From: Marinobacter pelagius
Lineage (GTDB): Bacteria; Pseudomonadota; Gammaproteobacteria; Pseudomonadales; Oleiphilaceae
Assembly (NCBI RefSeq): GCF_003315345.1
Contig: NZ_QNRO01000022.1
Span: forward strand, 1-64,000
Length of the DNA: 64,000 bases
Direction of reading: 5' to 3'
Below, piece by piece: positions 24,645 to 34,108 of the stretch. Every line of letters begins with the position of its first letter. Positions within the stretch are counted from its first letter, which is position 1. A model generated the notes under the pieces. That model was not told where the DNA came from and searched no databases. It saw nothing but the letters and a program-made list of their open reading frames with translations. Made by a program: the position numbers and the translations under genes.

Positions 24645-26819
24645 TTATGTATTATTGCGTAAACCCAATGCGGGCTTGCCGTTGTCATCGTCGACTGTTT
24701 GCCGGCAGCCCGGGAAATTGCTGCAGCCCCAGAACCAGCCTTTCTTGCCTTTGCGCCGCACCAGGGGCGAAAAGCAGTGGGGGCAGGGGATGGGCTTCTG
24801 GCCGGTGCCATCGGCCGGGGCGTTGTCCTCGATCGGTCGGGTGCCCTTGCAGTCCGGGTAGCGGGTGCAGGCGTGGAATCGGCCGAACTTGCCTTCCCGC
24901 TCCACCATCGGAGCGCGGCATTTGGGGCAGTGGATTGCCGGGCCGGCTCCTTCGGATTCCGGCTCCGGGCGGGCCTTGCCCTGGGGGCGGTTGGTAAGCG
25001 CCCGGATTTCCTGCGTGAGGGTATCGAGGAATTTGCGCGGGTCATCCTCGCCCCGGCGAATGCCCTCCAGCGTCGCTTCCCAGACTGCCGTGCGATCCGG
25101 TTTGCTGACGGATTCGGGGAGCGCCTCGATCAGGGTCTTGCCCTTGGCAGTGGCCCGGATGTGCCGCCCTTCCCGGAACAGGTAGTCGCGCTTGAACAGG
25201 GTTTCGATGATGGCCGCACGGGTGGCCTCGGTGCCCAGGCCATCGGTTTCCCGCAGGGTCTTGCGCAGCTCGGCATCGCTGACAAACCTGGCGATGTTGG
25301 TCATCGCCGAGAGCAGGGTGGCGTCGGTGAAATACTGTGGTGGCTGGGTCTTGCGCTCGGTGACCGTTGCCGCGTCACAGTGCACCGGTTCGTTTTTCTC
25401 CAGCCTTGGCAGCGGCGCTTTCTGGGGCTCTTGGCGCTGTTCCCGCAGTTTCAGTTCCAGGTTCTTCCAGCCCGGCTCCAGGATGGCGGTTTCCGTAGCC
25501 CGGAACCGGTGGTCTGCGACCCGGACGGTCAGCCGGCCTTCCCGGTGGATGGCATCCGGGGCGAACTGCATCAGGTAGAAGCGGCTGATCAGGCCGTAGA
25601 TATTCTCTTCGGTCTGGGTCAACTTGCCGTTGGGCGAGGGCCGGTTGGTGGGGATGATCGCGTGGTGCGCATCCACCTGTTTGTCGTTCCAGGCCGCGCT
25701 CTTGCGGTCAAAGTCGGCTTGCTCGCAGTGGCTGGCAAGCGCTGGTGCCACCCGGGAGATGGCCTGCACTACCTGCTGGCGCTGGCCGAAATGTTCCTCC
25801 GGCAGGTAGCGGCAATCGGACCGGGGGTAGGTGATCAGCTGGTGCCGTTCGTACAGGTTCTGGGCGGTGTCCAGAACGTCTTTCGCACCCATGCGGAACA
25901 GGCGGCCAGCCTCGATCTGCAGGGCGGAGAGGGAGAGCGGCAATGGCGGCGCTTCGGGCCGGTCACGGAAGCGGGATTCGACGATGGTGCCCGGCCGGTC
26001 CTGGACGCTGGCGGCGATCCGCTCGGCCACCTCCCGGTCCATCAGGCGGTTTTCTTCGTCCAGGTAGTCCTGGAATTGCTCGTCCGGAAGCCAGCGGGCG
26101 TTGAAGGGTTTTGGGTCAACGCCTTCTTCGTGGGCCCGGAATTGACCTTCGATGCGGAAGTAGGGCTTGGGCTCGAAGTTCTCAATGGTGTTGTCCCGCT
26201 CCACCACCAGGCCGAGCACCGGGGTCTGCACCCGCCCCACGGAATAGACGCCCTGTTCGCCCTGTTGCTGGTAGCTAAGGGTGTAGAAGCGGGTGAGGTT
26301 GATGCCATAGAGCCAGTCGGCTCGTTGCCTTGCCAGGGCGGAGTGGGACAGGCGACGGAATTCGCGGTTGTCCCGGGTGCTGCGGATGGCCTTGGCGACG
26401 GCCGAGGGTGTGAGGTCGTTGATCAGTAGCCGCTGGATTGGCGCCTGGGTGCCCACGTAGCGCAGCACTTCGTCCACCAGCAGCTGGCCCTCGCGGTCGG
26501 GGTCGCCGGCATGGACGATGGTGTCGGCCTGGCGAATGAGGGATTCGAGGACTTTCAGTTGCTGGCGGACGCTGTCCTTGGGGGTTACTTCCCAGCGTTC
26601 GGGGATCAGAGGCAGGTCTTCGGCCCGCCATTTTTTCCACACCGGGTTGTAGCGTGCGGGTTCTGCCGGTTCCAGTAAGTGGCCGATACACCAGCTCACC
26701 GTGGCCGCGTCTTCGCCTTTGCCACAGCGGATCCAGCCCTGGCCTTTCTGGTGTGGGCCGGGGAGGGCGGCGGCGATGGCGCGGGCGAGGCTGGGTTTTT
26801 CGGCTATATAGAGGTGCAT
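24645..26819 (-). CDS. topB: DNA topoisomerase III
   Basis: A 724-residue type IA topoisomerase. The Toprim domain has E7 (YIAEKPSLARA) and the metal site GDPDREGQL (DPDRE at 106-110). The active-site tyrosine is Y331 in ITYPRSDCRYL. The C-terminus has two CXXC...CX(n)C zinc ribbons (CPKCRAPM...CTRYPDC and CPHCFSP...CSNFPGC), one more than the shortest family members and making it longer than the 653-residue E. coli TopB. It relaxes and decatenates DNA during replication and recombination. Complete and monocistronic by spacing. Confidence 0.95.
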   Translation of the reverse strand: MHLYIAEKPSLARAIAAALPGPHQKGQGWIRCGKGEDAATVSWCIGHLLEPAEPARYNPVWKKWRAEDLPLIPERWEVTPKDSVRQQLKVLESLIRQADTIVHAGDPDREGQLLVDEVLRYVGTQAPIQRLLINDLTPSAVAKAIRSTRDNREFRRLSHSALARQRADWLYGINLTRFYTLSYQQQGEQGVYSVGRVQTPVLGLVVERDNTIENFEPKPYFRIEGQFRAHEEGVDPKPFNARWLPDEQFQDYLDEENRLMDREVAERIAASVQDRPGTIVESRFRDRPEAPPLPLSLSALQIEAGRLFRMGAKDVLDTAQNLYERHQLITYPRSDCRYLPEEHFGQRQQVVQAISRVAPALASHCEQADFDRKSAAWNDKQVDAHHAIIPTNRPSPNGKLTQTEENIYGLISRFYLMQFAPDAIHREGRLTVRVADHRFRATETAILEPGWKNLELKLREQRQEPQKAPLPRLEKNEPVHCDAATVTERKTQPPQYFTDATLLSAMTNIARFVSDAELRKTLRETDGLGTEATRAAIIETLFKRDYLFREGRHIRATAKGKTLIEALPESVSKPDRTAVWEATLEGIRRGEDDPRKFLDTLTQEIRALTNRPQGKARPEPESEGAGPAIHCPKCRAPMVEREGKFGRFHACTRYPDCKGTRPIEDNAPADGTGQKPIPCPHCFSPLVRRKGKKGWFWGCSNFPGCRQTVDDDNGKPALGLRNNT

Positions 26820-26923
26820 GGCTTTTGGTGTTTGCTGATTGGCGAGGGAATGTGGCTGTTTGGGGCGTTGGTGTCAAGGCTCTCGATTCGTGTAGTAGAC
26901 TGTCGGTATTGGCGGGAGGCGGC

Positions 26924-27022
26924 TGTGGAGGCAGCTTTCCCAAAAGACGCCGTGAACCCATCCCTGGGGGCTTGGTGTTGCCATCCCTGGCAACACACAC
27001 TTTTGGGAAAGCTGCCTCCACA
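26924..27022. repeat. Clover-leaf palindromic intergenic element
   Basis: A perfect 22-base inverted repeat (26924-26945 and 27001-27022, beginning TGTGGAGGCAGCTTTCCC) encloses 55 bases with two smaller hairpins. One is CCCA-TCCC-TGGG (26957-26968). The other is GTGTTGCC (26975-26982) with GGCAACAC (26989-26996). Both inner loops read ATCCCT or close to it. The element lies in the divergent topB-bolA gap and has no open frame. Similar palindromes with ATCC(C/A)TGG loops are common between genes in gammaproteobacteria; copy number here is one. Confidence 0.8.
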
Positions 27023-27083
27023 TCCGCTTCGGGCACCTTGCCAGTCGCCGTCATCTAATCAACGAAGTAATTGGAGTGCTTTG

Positions 27084-27440
27084 ATGAAAGTACAGCAAGC
27101 CATTGAGTCAAAACTGAACGATGCATTCCAGGCAAGCATTCTTCAGGTGGAAAATGAAAGCCACATGCATAGCGTGCCGCCGAATTCGGAGACCCACTTC
27201 AAGGTGACCCTGGTGTCGCCGGCTTTTGAGGGCCAGATGAAGGTGAAGCGGCACCAGACCATCTACAAGGTGCTGGCGGACGAGCTGGCGGGGCCGGTGC
27301 ATGCGCTGGCGCTGCATCTGTATACGCCGGAGGAGTGGGAGGCCAGTGGCCACGCCACACCGGATTCACCGAATTGTATGGGCGGGTCGAAGGGCGATCC
27401 GGCCATGGCGATGAAAACCGGTCAGGGAGAAGGTTCATGA
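27084..27440 (+). CDS. bolA: BolA-family protein
   Basis: A 118-residue BolA/IbaG protein. The family core is clear: SHMHSVPPNSETHFKVTLVSPAFEG and RHQTIYKVLADELAGPVHALALHLYTPEEW, containing the conserved histidines that ligate an iron-sulfur cluster with monothiol glutaredoxins. A less conserved Gly/Asp-rich tail follows. The start is ATG 27084 with GGAG seven bases upstream; longer in-frame starts lie inside the palindrome or antisense to topB. The stop overlaps the next gene by ATGA. Confidence 0.93.
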   Translation: MKVQQAIESKLNDAFQASILQVENESHMHSVPPNSETHFKVTLVSPAFEGQMKVKRHQTIYKVLADELAGPVHALALHLYTPEEWEASGHATPDSPNCMGGSKGDPAMAMKTGQGEGS

Positions 27441-28060
27441 GTCAGTTTTTCCAGATTCATCCGGAAACGCCCCAGAAGCGTCTGATCAATCAGGCGGTGG
27501 AGATCCTTCGCCGGGGTGGGGTGATCGTCTACCCTACGGATTCGGCTTATGCCGTTGGCTGCCATCTTGGTGACAAGCAGGCGGCGGATCGGATCAAGCG
27601 TATTCGTAAGCTGGACGACAAGCATAATTTCACCCTGGTGTGCCGGGATCTTTCGGACATCGGCGTTTACGCCAAGGTGGACAATACCCAGTACCGGTTG
27701 CTGAAGACGTTCACGCCCGGGCCCTACACGTTTATCCTGGACGCGACCACGGAGGTGCCGCGCCGGTTAATGCACCCGAAACGTCGCTCGATCGGGGTCC
27801 GGGTGCCGGACAACGCGATTGTACAGGAGCTGCTGGGTGAGCTGGGCGAGCCGATCATGAGCAGTACTCTGATCCTGCCCGGTGAAACCGAGCCCATGAC
27901 CGATCCGGAGGAGATCCGGGATGTGCTGGGCCATGAGGTGGATCTGATTATTGACGGCGGTTTCTGTGGCATGGAAGCCACCACGGTGGTGAATTTCACC
28001 GGGGAGGTGCCGGAGGTGACCCGGGTAGGCAAGGGCGATCCCGAGCCGTTCCAGGTCTGA
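27437..28060 (+). CDS. yciO: YciO, Sua5/YrdC-family protein
   Basis: A 207-residue YrdC-fold protein: GGVIVYPTDSAYAVGCHL, KRIRKLDDKHNFTLVCRDLSDI, FTPGPYTFIL and KRRSIGVRVPD, with the YciO-type KR and PTDSAYA. Sua5/YrdC enzymes make threonylcarbamoyl-AMP for tRNA t6A; YciO paralogues have the fold, but their function in t6A synthesis is not secure. Translationally coupled to bolA by the ATGA overlap. Confidence 0.88.
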   Translation: MSQFFQIHPETPQKRLINQAVEILRRGGVIVYPTDSAYAVGCHLGDKQAADRIKRIRKLDDKHNFTLVCRDLSDIGVYAKVDNTQYRLLKTFTPGPYTFILDATTEVPRRLMHPKRRSIGVRVPDNAIVQELLGELGEPIMSSTLILPGETEPMTDPEEIRDVLGHEVDLIIDGGFCGMEATTVVNFTGEVPEVTRVGKGDPEPFQV

Positions 28061-28094
28061 TCCGGCGTCTTTTAGACGGATCGCGGGGCTGGTT

Positions 28095-28742
28095 TTAGCC
28101 CCGGTGATCGGAGACGAACGGGTTGGTGGCGCGTTCCTGGCCGAAGGTGGACATGGGGCCGTGGCCCGGGATGAATGAGACCTGGTCTCCGAGTGGGAAC
28201 AGCTTTTCCCGGATGGACCGGATCAGGGTGTTGTGATCGCCCTTGGGGAAGTCCGTGCGGCCGATGGAGCCCTGGAACAGCACGTCGCCCACCAGTGCCA
28301 GCCCGGATGCCCGGTGGAAGAACACCACGTGCCCCGGTGTGTGTCCCGGGCAGTGCAGCACTTCCAGGGTCTGGTTGCCGACCGTCACTTCTTCACCATC
28401 TTCCAGCCAGCGATCCGGCGTGAATACTTCCGGCGCCGGGAAGCCGAACATCTGCGCCTGCTGGGGCAGGCCCTGGATCCAGAAATTGTCTTCCTTGTGG
28501 GGGCCTTCAATTGGCAGCCCAAGTTCCTTAGCCAGCTCCGCCGTGCCGCCGGCATGGTCGATGTGGGCGTGGGTCAGCAGGATTTTCTCCACGGTCACGC
28601 CTTCGTCCCTGACTGCCGCCCGGATGCGGTCCAGATCGCCACCGGGATCTACCACGGCAGCCTTGCCGGTTTCCTCGCACCAGATCAATGAGCAGTTTTG
28701 CTGGAACGGCGTGACGGGAATGATTCTGTATTTCAGGGACAT
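28095..28742 (-). CDS. Glyoxalase II-like metallo-beta-lactamase-fold hydrolase (YcbL type)
   Basis: A 215-residue MBL-fold hydrolase with the metal motif [10 protein letters not shown] (H58, H60, D62, H63), later ligands in [18 protein letters not shown] and FIPGHGP, and no C-terminal HAGH substrate domain. Length and order match YcbL-type glyoxalase II enzymes that hydrolyse S-lactoylglutathione-like thioesters. Its stop lies in a hairpin (28084-28103) between convergent genes. Confidence 0.9.
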   Translation of the reverse strand: MSLKYRIIPVTPFQQNCSLIWCEETGKAAVVDPGGDLDRIRAAVRDEGVTVEKILLTHAHIDHAGGTAELAKELGLPIEGPHKEDNFWIQGLPQQAQMFGFPAPEVFTPDRWLEDGEEVTVGNQTLEVLHCPGHTPGHVVFFHRASGLALVGDVLFQGSIGRTDFPKGDHNTLIRSIREKLFPLGDQVSFIPGHGPMSTFGQERATNPFVSDHRG

Positions 28743-28810
28743 ACCTTTTCTCGGATGGTGTCGGAAATTGATGAAGGCCTTATGGTACCAGTTTCCGGTG
28801 GCATCAGGAT

Positions 28811-30346
28811 TCAGGCAAAGCTGACCCCACCGCGCCCGGACGCCTTGGCCCGGTACATGGCGGCATCAGAGGCTTGCAGGAGTTCGGTCACGGTGGTGCC
28901 GTTGTCCGGATAGATGGCCACGCCCACGGAGGCGCCCACCTGCACGGCGTCATCTTCGATCCGGAACGGCTGGGCGGCCACGGTGATGATTTTCTGGGCG
29001 ATCACTTCGGCATCATCGGTGTTGGCCAGGGGCGAGGTGATCACCAGGAATTCATCACCGCCGTGACGGCCGACGATATCTTCCTCCCGAATACACCCAC
29101 CCAGCCGCTTGGCGATGACTTTGAGCAATTCATCCCCGGCCTGGTGGCCGTATCGGTCGTTGACCGGTTTGAAATGGTCCAGGTCGACAAACATCAGGGC
29201 AAACCGGCTGTTATTCCCTCTGGCGCGCTCGATGGCCTGCCCCAGAGAGTTGAGCAGGGCCGCCCGGTTTGGCAGGCCGGTCAGCAGGTCATAGTCGGCC
29301 TGCCGACGGATCTTGCGCTGCGCAAGCTGGAGCTCTTCATTGAATTTGGCAAGTTCGGACGCCTGGTGGGCCATTCGCCGCAAGACCGGTCTCAGGGATC
29401 GCCACACCAGCAAGCCAGCCAGCAGCGAAAGCACGAGGGTGACCAGAACGCTGAACACAATGTCCCGGATAACCGTGCCGAAGATCTCGTTGGTTTCGGC
29501 CCACACATGCACTTCCCAGTCATAGCCGGGCAGGGGGCGCAGGAAAGACATCACCCGGGTACCATCCTCCAGTGTGGCCCGGAAGGACTCTCCCTCTTCG
29601 CTGGTTTGCACTTGCAGCTGATCCGCCAGGCAGGGATCTGCCGCAGTCATGACAAACTTACCTGTGGCCTGATCAAAGGTGATTCGTTTGGTTCGTTCAC
29701 TGTCGAGCAGGCAGATCTGTGAATTATCCGGGCCCTCGAAAAGCCCCCGGAGCGAATCCAGGCCGAACAACAGCAGGTCAAAACCCACTACTTGGCCCTC
29801 CGAGGTGATTGGGCTGGCGACATGGAGCAGGGGCGGGCTGGTTACTCCGCTGTCCTGTGGGTACGTCAGTATGTCGAGTTGCTCCCGCAGGGGTATCCGG
29901 GCAGGTAACCGGTCCGCCATCGGACCAATGCGAATCAGCTCGGTGCCAGCGGCGTCATAGCGAAGGATAGCCTGCAGGTTGGTCAGGCCTGCGGCGGCGT
30001 CCTCAAGGCGTGGCCGGGTAAAGTCCGTTAGCTCGGTCCTTGTGATGTCACCATCGCGGTATTGGGCCAGTTTTCGGGCCAGCTCCGAGCGGCTGGCGGT
30101 TTGTGCGGCCAGATTGCGGTGCTGGTCGAAAGCGGCCTGGATGCTGGTGGCCTCTGCATCGGCAAAGTTGGCAGCGGAGAGTTCGGCCCGGGAGTGGATC
30201 TGGTTGATCAGCGGCGTGGCCACAATGGTGGCGACCAGAATACCGGTGAGTACAACAGCGGCGACGGCCGTGATGATGATATGGCGTTTGTGTTCAGTGA
30301 TATCCATCGATAGCCGTGCCGGGAAAACTGTTGCAATAAGTGACAT
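28811..30346 (-). CDS. Membrane diguanylate cyclase with periplasmic sensor
   Basis: About 511 residues. A first membrane segment ([25 protein letters not shown]) is followed by a roughly 250-residue periplasmic Cache-like region with paired cysteines, a second membrane segment ([19 protein letters not shown]), a short coiled coil, and a C-terminal GGDEF domain. The active site is intact (HGGDEFLVI) and the DLTGLPNR and [16 protein letters not shown] signatures are present. It should make cyclic di-GMP in response to an outside signal. The start is uncertain: ATG 30346 is used, ATG 30307 is possible and gives a shorter N-terminus. Confidence 0.88.
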   Translation of the reverse strand: MSLIATVFPARLSMDITEHKRHIIITAVAAVVLTGILVATIVATPLINQIHSRAELSAANFADAEATSIQAAFDQHRNLAAQTASRSELARKLAQYRDGDITRTELTDFTRPRLEDAAAGLTNLQAILRYDAAGTELIRIGPMADRLPARIPLREQLDILTYPQDSGVTSPPLLHVASPITSEGQVVGFDLLLFGLDSLRGLFEGPDNSQICLLDSERTKRITFDQATGKFVMTAADPCLADQLQVQTSEEGESFRATLEDGTRVMSFLRPLPGYDWEVHVWAETNEIFGTVIRDIVFSVLVTLVLSLLAGLLVWRSLRPVLRRMAHQASELAKFNEELQLAQRKIRRQADYDLLTGLPNRAALLNSLGQAIERARGNNSRFALMFVDLDHFKPVNDRYGHQAGDELLKVIAKRLGGCIREEDIVGRHGGDEFLVITSPLANTDDAEVIAQKIITVAAQPFRIEDDAVQVGASVGVAIYPDNGTTVTELLQASDAAMYRAKASGRGGVSFA

Positions 30347-30459
30347 ATTATAACCAATTTTTCTATCCGCAAGGATGGTTAGCCAAAGGCCCAATGGAGA
30401 GTTGGTCTGGCCGCCCCTAGTATCCCGCCCTCAAAAATTTCAAGAACGCGTGAATATTC

Positions 30460-31935
30460 ATGACTGACAATAACGCCAACGATAGTTATCTCTCCCGACG
30501 CAAACCCAGCTCCGAATTCTCTTCCCGCAGTGACTACCTGAACCATGAATTGCAGGTTATGGCGCCCCGGCGCTGGAAGCCCAATCTGCCGTTCCGTGAC
30601 TACCACTTCGAGTGGGAAGACATGGTGCCGGCCATGGCAGCCACCATCGGCAAAGTGGTTATGGTGGCCGCGATTGTCGCCGCATTTGCCGGCCCCCTGG
30701 GGTTGTCCCGGGAGTTCATTACCGAGAACGTCCGTTTTGAGCTGGTCATTGCGGCACTGCTGTTCGTTATCCTGATTTCCGGCTTCCTCAATCCCACCAG
30801 TAATCTGGCTGGTACGCACGGGCCGCTGATTCCGATGATTCCCCTGGTCGTAGCCTCGGGTGGGCACCCGATGGCGCTGGGCATCATGATTGGCGTACTC
30901 GGCTTCCTGCTCGGCATATCCCGGGGCGGGAGTCTTCTGGCCCGGCTCACCAGCAACGGTGTTTGCGGTGGTTTGCTGCTCTATCTCGGGTTTATTGGCA
31001 TCACCGGCCAGATTGATCGCCTGTTCACCTGGGCGGACGGTTTCGGTAAAGGTTACATCGCTTTTGTGGTGGTTGTGATTACCATCGTGATGTATGCGTG
31101 GCTGGAGCATGTGAAGATGCGCTGGCTGGCGATACCGCTGGGTTCGGCCATTGCAGCCGCCGTCGCGTTTGCCCTGGGCGCGCCCTTCGAGTTTGTGACC
31201 GAACCGGGCATTCCCAACATGAACCCGGGTTACTGGTGGGGTGAGACCTCCGGCTGGCAGCTGGGGCTGCCGGATTTTCACAGTTTCCTGGCGGTAGCGC
31301 CGTTCGCGGTCCTGGCGGTGGCCATGTGGTCCCCGGATTTCCTCGGCCACCAGGTGTTCCAGAAACTCAATTACCCGCCAAAAACCGAGCGGGTGCTGAT
31401 GAACATCGATGACACCATGGTGTCTGCTTCGGCCCGGCAGATGGTGGGAACCGCCCTGGGTGGCGGTAACATTGCCTCGTCCTGGGGTACCTACATCGTG
31501 CCAGCGGCCATTGCCAAGCGCCCCATTGCCGCCGGCGCCGTGCTCACTGGTATCCTGTGTGCGGTAACCGCGCTCTGGGGCTATCCGATGGACCTGGCCG
31601 TGTGGCCGCCGGTACTGAGCGTAGCGCTGATGGTCGGGGTTTTCCTGCCCCTGCTGGAGGCCGGGATGCAGATGACCCGCAAGGGCAAGACCACGGAATC
31701 CGCCGGTATTGTTATCTTCTCGTCCGCCCTGGTGAACCCCGTGTTTGGCTGGTCCCTCACCGTGCTGCTGGACAACCTGGGCCTGATTGGCTGCAAGGAG
31801 CGGGGTAAGGAACTGGGCCATGTCGGGCGCTGGATCATTCCCGGGCTGGTATTCGTGGTGCTGTGTGCGGTCATGCTCGCCATAGGTATGTTCCCGGGCC
31901 TGCCGCCCATGCTGGAAACTTTCCGTGTAGACTGA
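30460..31935 (+). CDS. DUF3360-family multispanning membrane protein
   Basis: A 491-residue integral membrane protein with about eleven hydrophobic segments after a hydrophilic 50-residue N-terminus. Stretches such as NPTSNLAGTHGPLIPMIPLV, IGVLGFLLGISRGGS and GTALGGGNIASSWGTY suggest a uracil/xanthine-permease or SulP-like fold. I recognise the DUF3360 family by overall pattern. Substrate unknown. Divergent from the cyclase gene by about 110 bp. Confidence 0.78.
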   Translation: MTDNNANDSYLSRRKPSSEFSSRSDYLNHELQVMAPRRWKPNLPFRDYHFEWEDMVPAMAATIGKVVMVAAIVAAFAGPLGLSREFITENVRFELVIAALLFVILISGFLNPTSNLAGTHGPLIPMIPLVVASGGHPMALGIMIGVLGFLLGISRGGSLLARLTSNGVCGGLLLYLGFIGITGQIDRLFTWADGFGKGYIAFVVVVITIVMYAWLEHVKMRWLAIPLGSAIAAAVAFALGAPFEFVTEPGIPNMNPGYWWGETSGWQLGLPDFHSFLAVAPFAVLAVAMWSPDFLGHQVFQKLNYPPKTERVLMNIDDTMVSASARQMVGTALGGGNIASSWGTYIVPAAIAKRPIAAGAVLTGILCAVTALWGYPMDLAVWPPVLSVALMVGVFLPLLEAGMQMTRKGKTTESAGIVIFSSALVNPVFGWSLTVLLDNLGLIGCKERGKELGHVGRWIIPGLVFVVLCAVMLAIGMFPGLPPMLETFRVD

Positions 31936-31985
31936 GCCCTTGTTTACCCTGAGTGGTATCAAAGCATTCACCCGATGGAGAGAAC

Positions 31986-32648
31986 ATGAAAGCATTGCAG
32001 ACCCTGCAAATCGAAACCGGCGACGACCCCCGTGTGGCTGTTATCTGGCTGCACGGCCTGGGCGCCAGTGGCCATGATTTCGAGCCGGTGGTACCCGAAC
32101 TCGCGTTTGCCAGGGAGCAGGCTGTCCGGTTCATTTTCCCCCACGCACCGGAGCTGCCGGTGACCGTGAATGGCGGCATGGTGATGCCCGCCTGGTATGA
32201 CATCCTGGCCATGGATATCGACCGGAAAGTGGACACGCCCCAGCTCAAGGCCTCTGCCGATGCCGTTGCCCAACTGATCGAGCAGGAGCTGGAAAAGGGC
32301 ATCGCCAGTGAGAACATCCTGATTGGCGGCTTCTCCCAGGGTGGAGCGGTGGCCTATGAGCTGGCACTGAGCTATCCGCAAAAACTGGGCGGGCTGTTCG
32401 TGCTCTCTACCTATTTCGCCACCGCCGACAGCATCCAGCTGGCGGAAGCGAACCGCAACATCCCGGTGTTTGTCGGCCACGGCAGTTACGATCCGGTGGT
32501 TCCTGAGTCACTGGGGCGGTCCGCCACGGGTAAGCTGGAAGAGCTCGGGTTCGAGCCCGAGTACCGCAGCTACCCCATGGAGCACAGCCTGTGCCTGGAG
32601 GAAGTCCGGGATCTGGATCGGTTCTTCAGTCGCTGCCTGGGCAGCTAA
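31986..32648 (+). CDS. Carboxylesterase/phospholipase of the alpha/beta-hydrolase fold
   Basis: A 220-residue serine hydrolase of the Abhydrolase_2 group (EstB, acyl-protein thioesterase-like). The oxyanion region is WLHGLGASGHDF, the nucleophile is in GGFSQGGAVAYE, the aspartate in GHGSYDPVVP and the histidine in YPMEHSLCLEE. It would hydrolyse carboxyl esters, possibly lysophospholipids. GGAGA lies just before ATG 31986. Confidence 0.92.
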   Translation: MKALQTLQIETGDDPRVAVIWLHGLGASGHDFEPVVPELAFAREQAVRFIFPHAPELPVTVNGGMVMPAWYDILAMDIDRKVDTPQLKASADAVAQLIEQELEKGIASENILIGGFSQGGAVAYELALSYPQKLGGLFVLSTYFATADSIQLAEANRNIPVFVGHGSYDPVVPESLGRSATGKLEELGFEPEYRSYPMEHSLCLEEVRDLDRFFSRCLGS

Positions 32649-32654
32649 CGGCGA

Positions 32655-32672
32655 GGCTGCCAGCCGGCAGCC
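32655..32672. terminator. Hairpin between convergent genes
   Basis: GGCTGCC (32655-32661) and GGCAGCC (32666-32672) form a perfect 7-bp GC-rich stem with loop AGCC, seven bases after the esterase stop and before the stop of the opposing gene. It lacks a T run, so termination is only likely. Confidence 0.35.
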
Positions 32673-32684
32673 CGCGCCTTGGCC

Positions 32685-33245
32685 TTACTTCGTGGCTGGC
32701 TGATAGGTCACCACGAAGGCACCTCGAAGGTCACCCTCGGAAAAGCCCGTCGCCTGGTCATTCGGGTAAAGCTCGGCCAGTTTGGCTTTTACGTCCGGAT
32801 CAATGTTTTTGCCATGACAGCCCAGGCACAGCTTCTGGGTGGGAATGGCGCTCATATACCGGAACGCCGGTTGCCCGGATGCCTCGGAGACCTGCCAGAC
32901 TTCCACCGGCTGCTTGTCCATTGCCAGCAGTTGCAGCTTCTGCCAGTCGGTCGGAGCGTTATCCGGATTACGGACCTTCAGGCTGGTCCGGCTGATGGTC
33001 CATTCCTCGCTGCTGTTATCGGCGGCAATTTCAGGGGCGACGGTGTTGCAGACGCCGATACCGTTGGTGAGTCCGCCCTCCTTGATCGCGGCCTGAAGAG
33101 CCTGTTTCAGAGAACCGCCAAAGGCTTGTACCTTCGCGCGGGCCTCGGTAACCAGTTCATCCGGCGATTGCGTATGAGTCTCGGCCAGGACGGGCACGGA
33201 AAGCATCGATAACAGCGCAGCCGCCGTGATAATTTGTTTGGCCAT
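32685..33245 (-). CDS. Periplasmic c-heme Tll0287-like (DUF3365) protein
   Basis: A 186-residue exported protein: signal MAKQIITAAALLSMLSVPVLAE, then a Tll0287-like domain with one c-type heme site CLGCH near the C-terminus (KLCLGCHGKNI). The start ATG 33245 has a strong GGGAGGA upstream, so the 49-residue longer open frame is rejected. Family members are small periplasmic heme sensors or electron carriers; the partner is unknown. Confidence 0.86.
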   Translation of the reverse strand: MAKQIITAAALLSMLSVPVLAETHTQSPDELVTEARAKVQAFGGSLKQALQAAIKEGGLTNGIGVCNTVAPEIAADNSSEEWTISRTSLKVRNPDNAPTDWQKLQLLAMDKQPVEVWQVSEASGQPAFRYMSAIPTQKLCLGCHGKNIDPDVKAKLAELYPNDQATGFSEGDLRGAFVVTYQPATK

Positions 33246-33388
33246 TGAAAATCCTCCCTGTTGATGTGGCATAAGTATATAACATGATTTTAGCCCACAA
33301 CTTGAGCCAGAGCAGGGGTGCGACGATTTGTCGTCGTGCACTGAGTGAAAACAGGAGGGTGATGTAAATCCTTTTTCAGGTTGAAACT

Positions 33389-34108
33389 TCATTTCCCAAC
33401 AAACCGGTAACCCACTCCCGGTTCGGTCTGGATATAGTGCTGTTCGGTCGGGTCGTCCCCCAGTTTTTGCCGCAAACGGCCAACAACCACCCGCAGATAG
33501 TGGGTGTCCTCGGTATGGGTAGGCCCCCAGATCTCCCTGAGGAGCTGGGATTGGGTAACCAGGTGGTCAGCGTTGAGCATCAGGGCCCTTAGCACCGCAA
33601 ACTCTTTGGGGGTAAGCCGAAGGGACTCTCCGTTGCGGGAAAGTTTCCGAAGTGTCAGGTCGATATGCAGTGTGCCGTCGTCAAATACGGACCGGTTTTT
33701 CTCAAGCCCGGCGGAAAGGCTTCCATTGGCACGAAGCTGGCTTCTGACCCGGGCAAGAAGCTCCTCGATACCGAATGGTTTGGTGACATAGTCATTCGCG
33801 CCCAGGTCCAATGCCTTGACCTTCTCCTGTTCTCTATCCCTTACCGACAGAATAATCACGGGGATCGTTGACCACATTCGCAGAGCGGCCAGGACGTCCG
33901 CACCGTCCATATCGGGCAGGCCAAGGTCGAGGATGACAAGGTCCGGCTTTTCCGTTTCACAGAGAGCGAGTCCCTGTTTCCCGCTATCCGCCTCGAGCAG
34001 GTCGTAGCCTTCGGTTTTCAGGCTGATCCTCAGGAAATGCCGGATCTGGGGTTCGTCATCAATGATCAATAGCCGGGGCGACCTCGACTCCTGATTAAAG
34101 CTCGTCAT
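33389..34108 (-). CDS. kdpE: KdpE-like OmpR-family response regulator
   Basis: A 239-residue regulator: receiver acidic pair DDE at about 17-19, phosphoacceptor D61 (LVILDLGLPDMDG), lysine in YVTKPF, and winged-helix domain with LTPKEFAVLRALMLNADHLVTQSQLLREIWG and THYLRVVVGRLRQKLGDDP, which is the KdpE wording. It overlaps the kinase gene by 14 bp. No kdpFABC genes are in the window; the upstream genes are ktrA and ktrB, so it probably regulates Ktr potassium uptake here. Confidence 0.9.
   Translation of the reverse strand: MTSFNQESRSPRLLIIDDEPQIRHFLRISLKTEGYDLLEADSGKQGLALCETEKPDLVILDLGLPDMDGADVLAALRMWSTIPVIILSVRDREQEKVKALDLGANDYVTKPFGIEELLARVRSQLRANGSLSAGLEKNRSVFDDGTLHIDLTLRKLSRNGESLRLTPKEFAVLRALMLNADHLVTQSQLLREIWGPTHTEDTHYLRVVVGRLRQKLGDDPTEQHYIQTEPGVGYRFVGK

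Noticed and set aside
24699..26429. 576-codon open frame on the plus strand
   Set aside because: Antisense shadow of topB.
30379..31995. 538-codon open frame on the minus strand
   Set aside because: Antisense of the DUF3360 gene; low-complexity His/Gln/Gly content and no start site.
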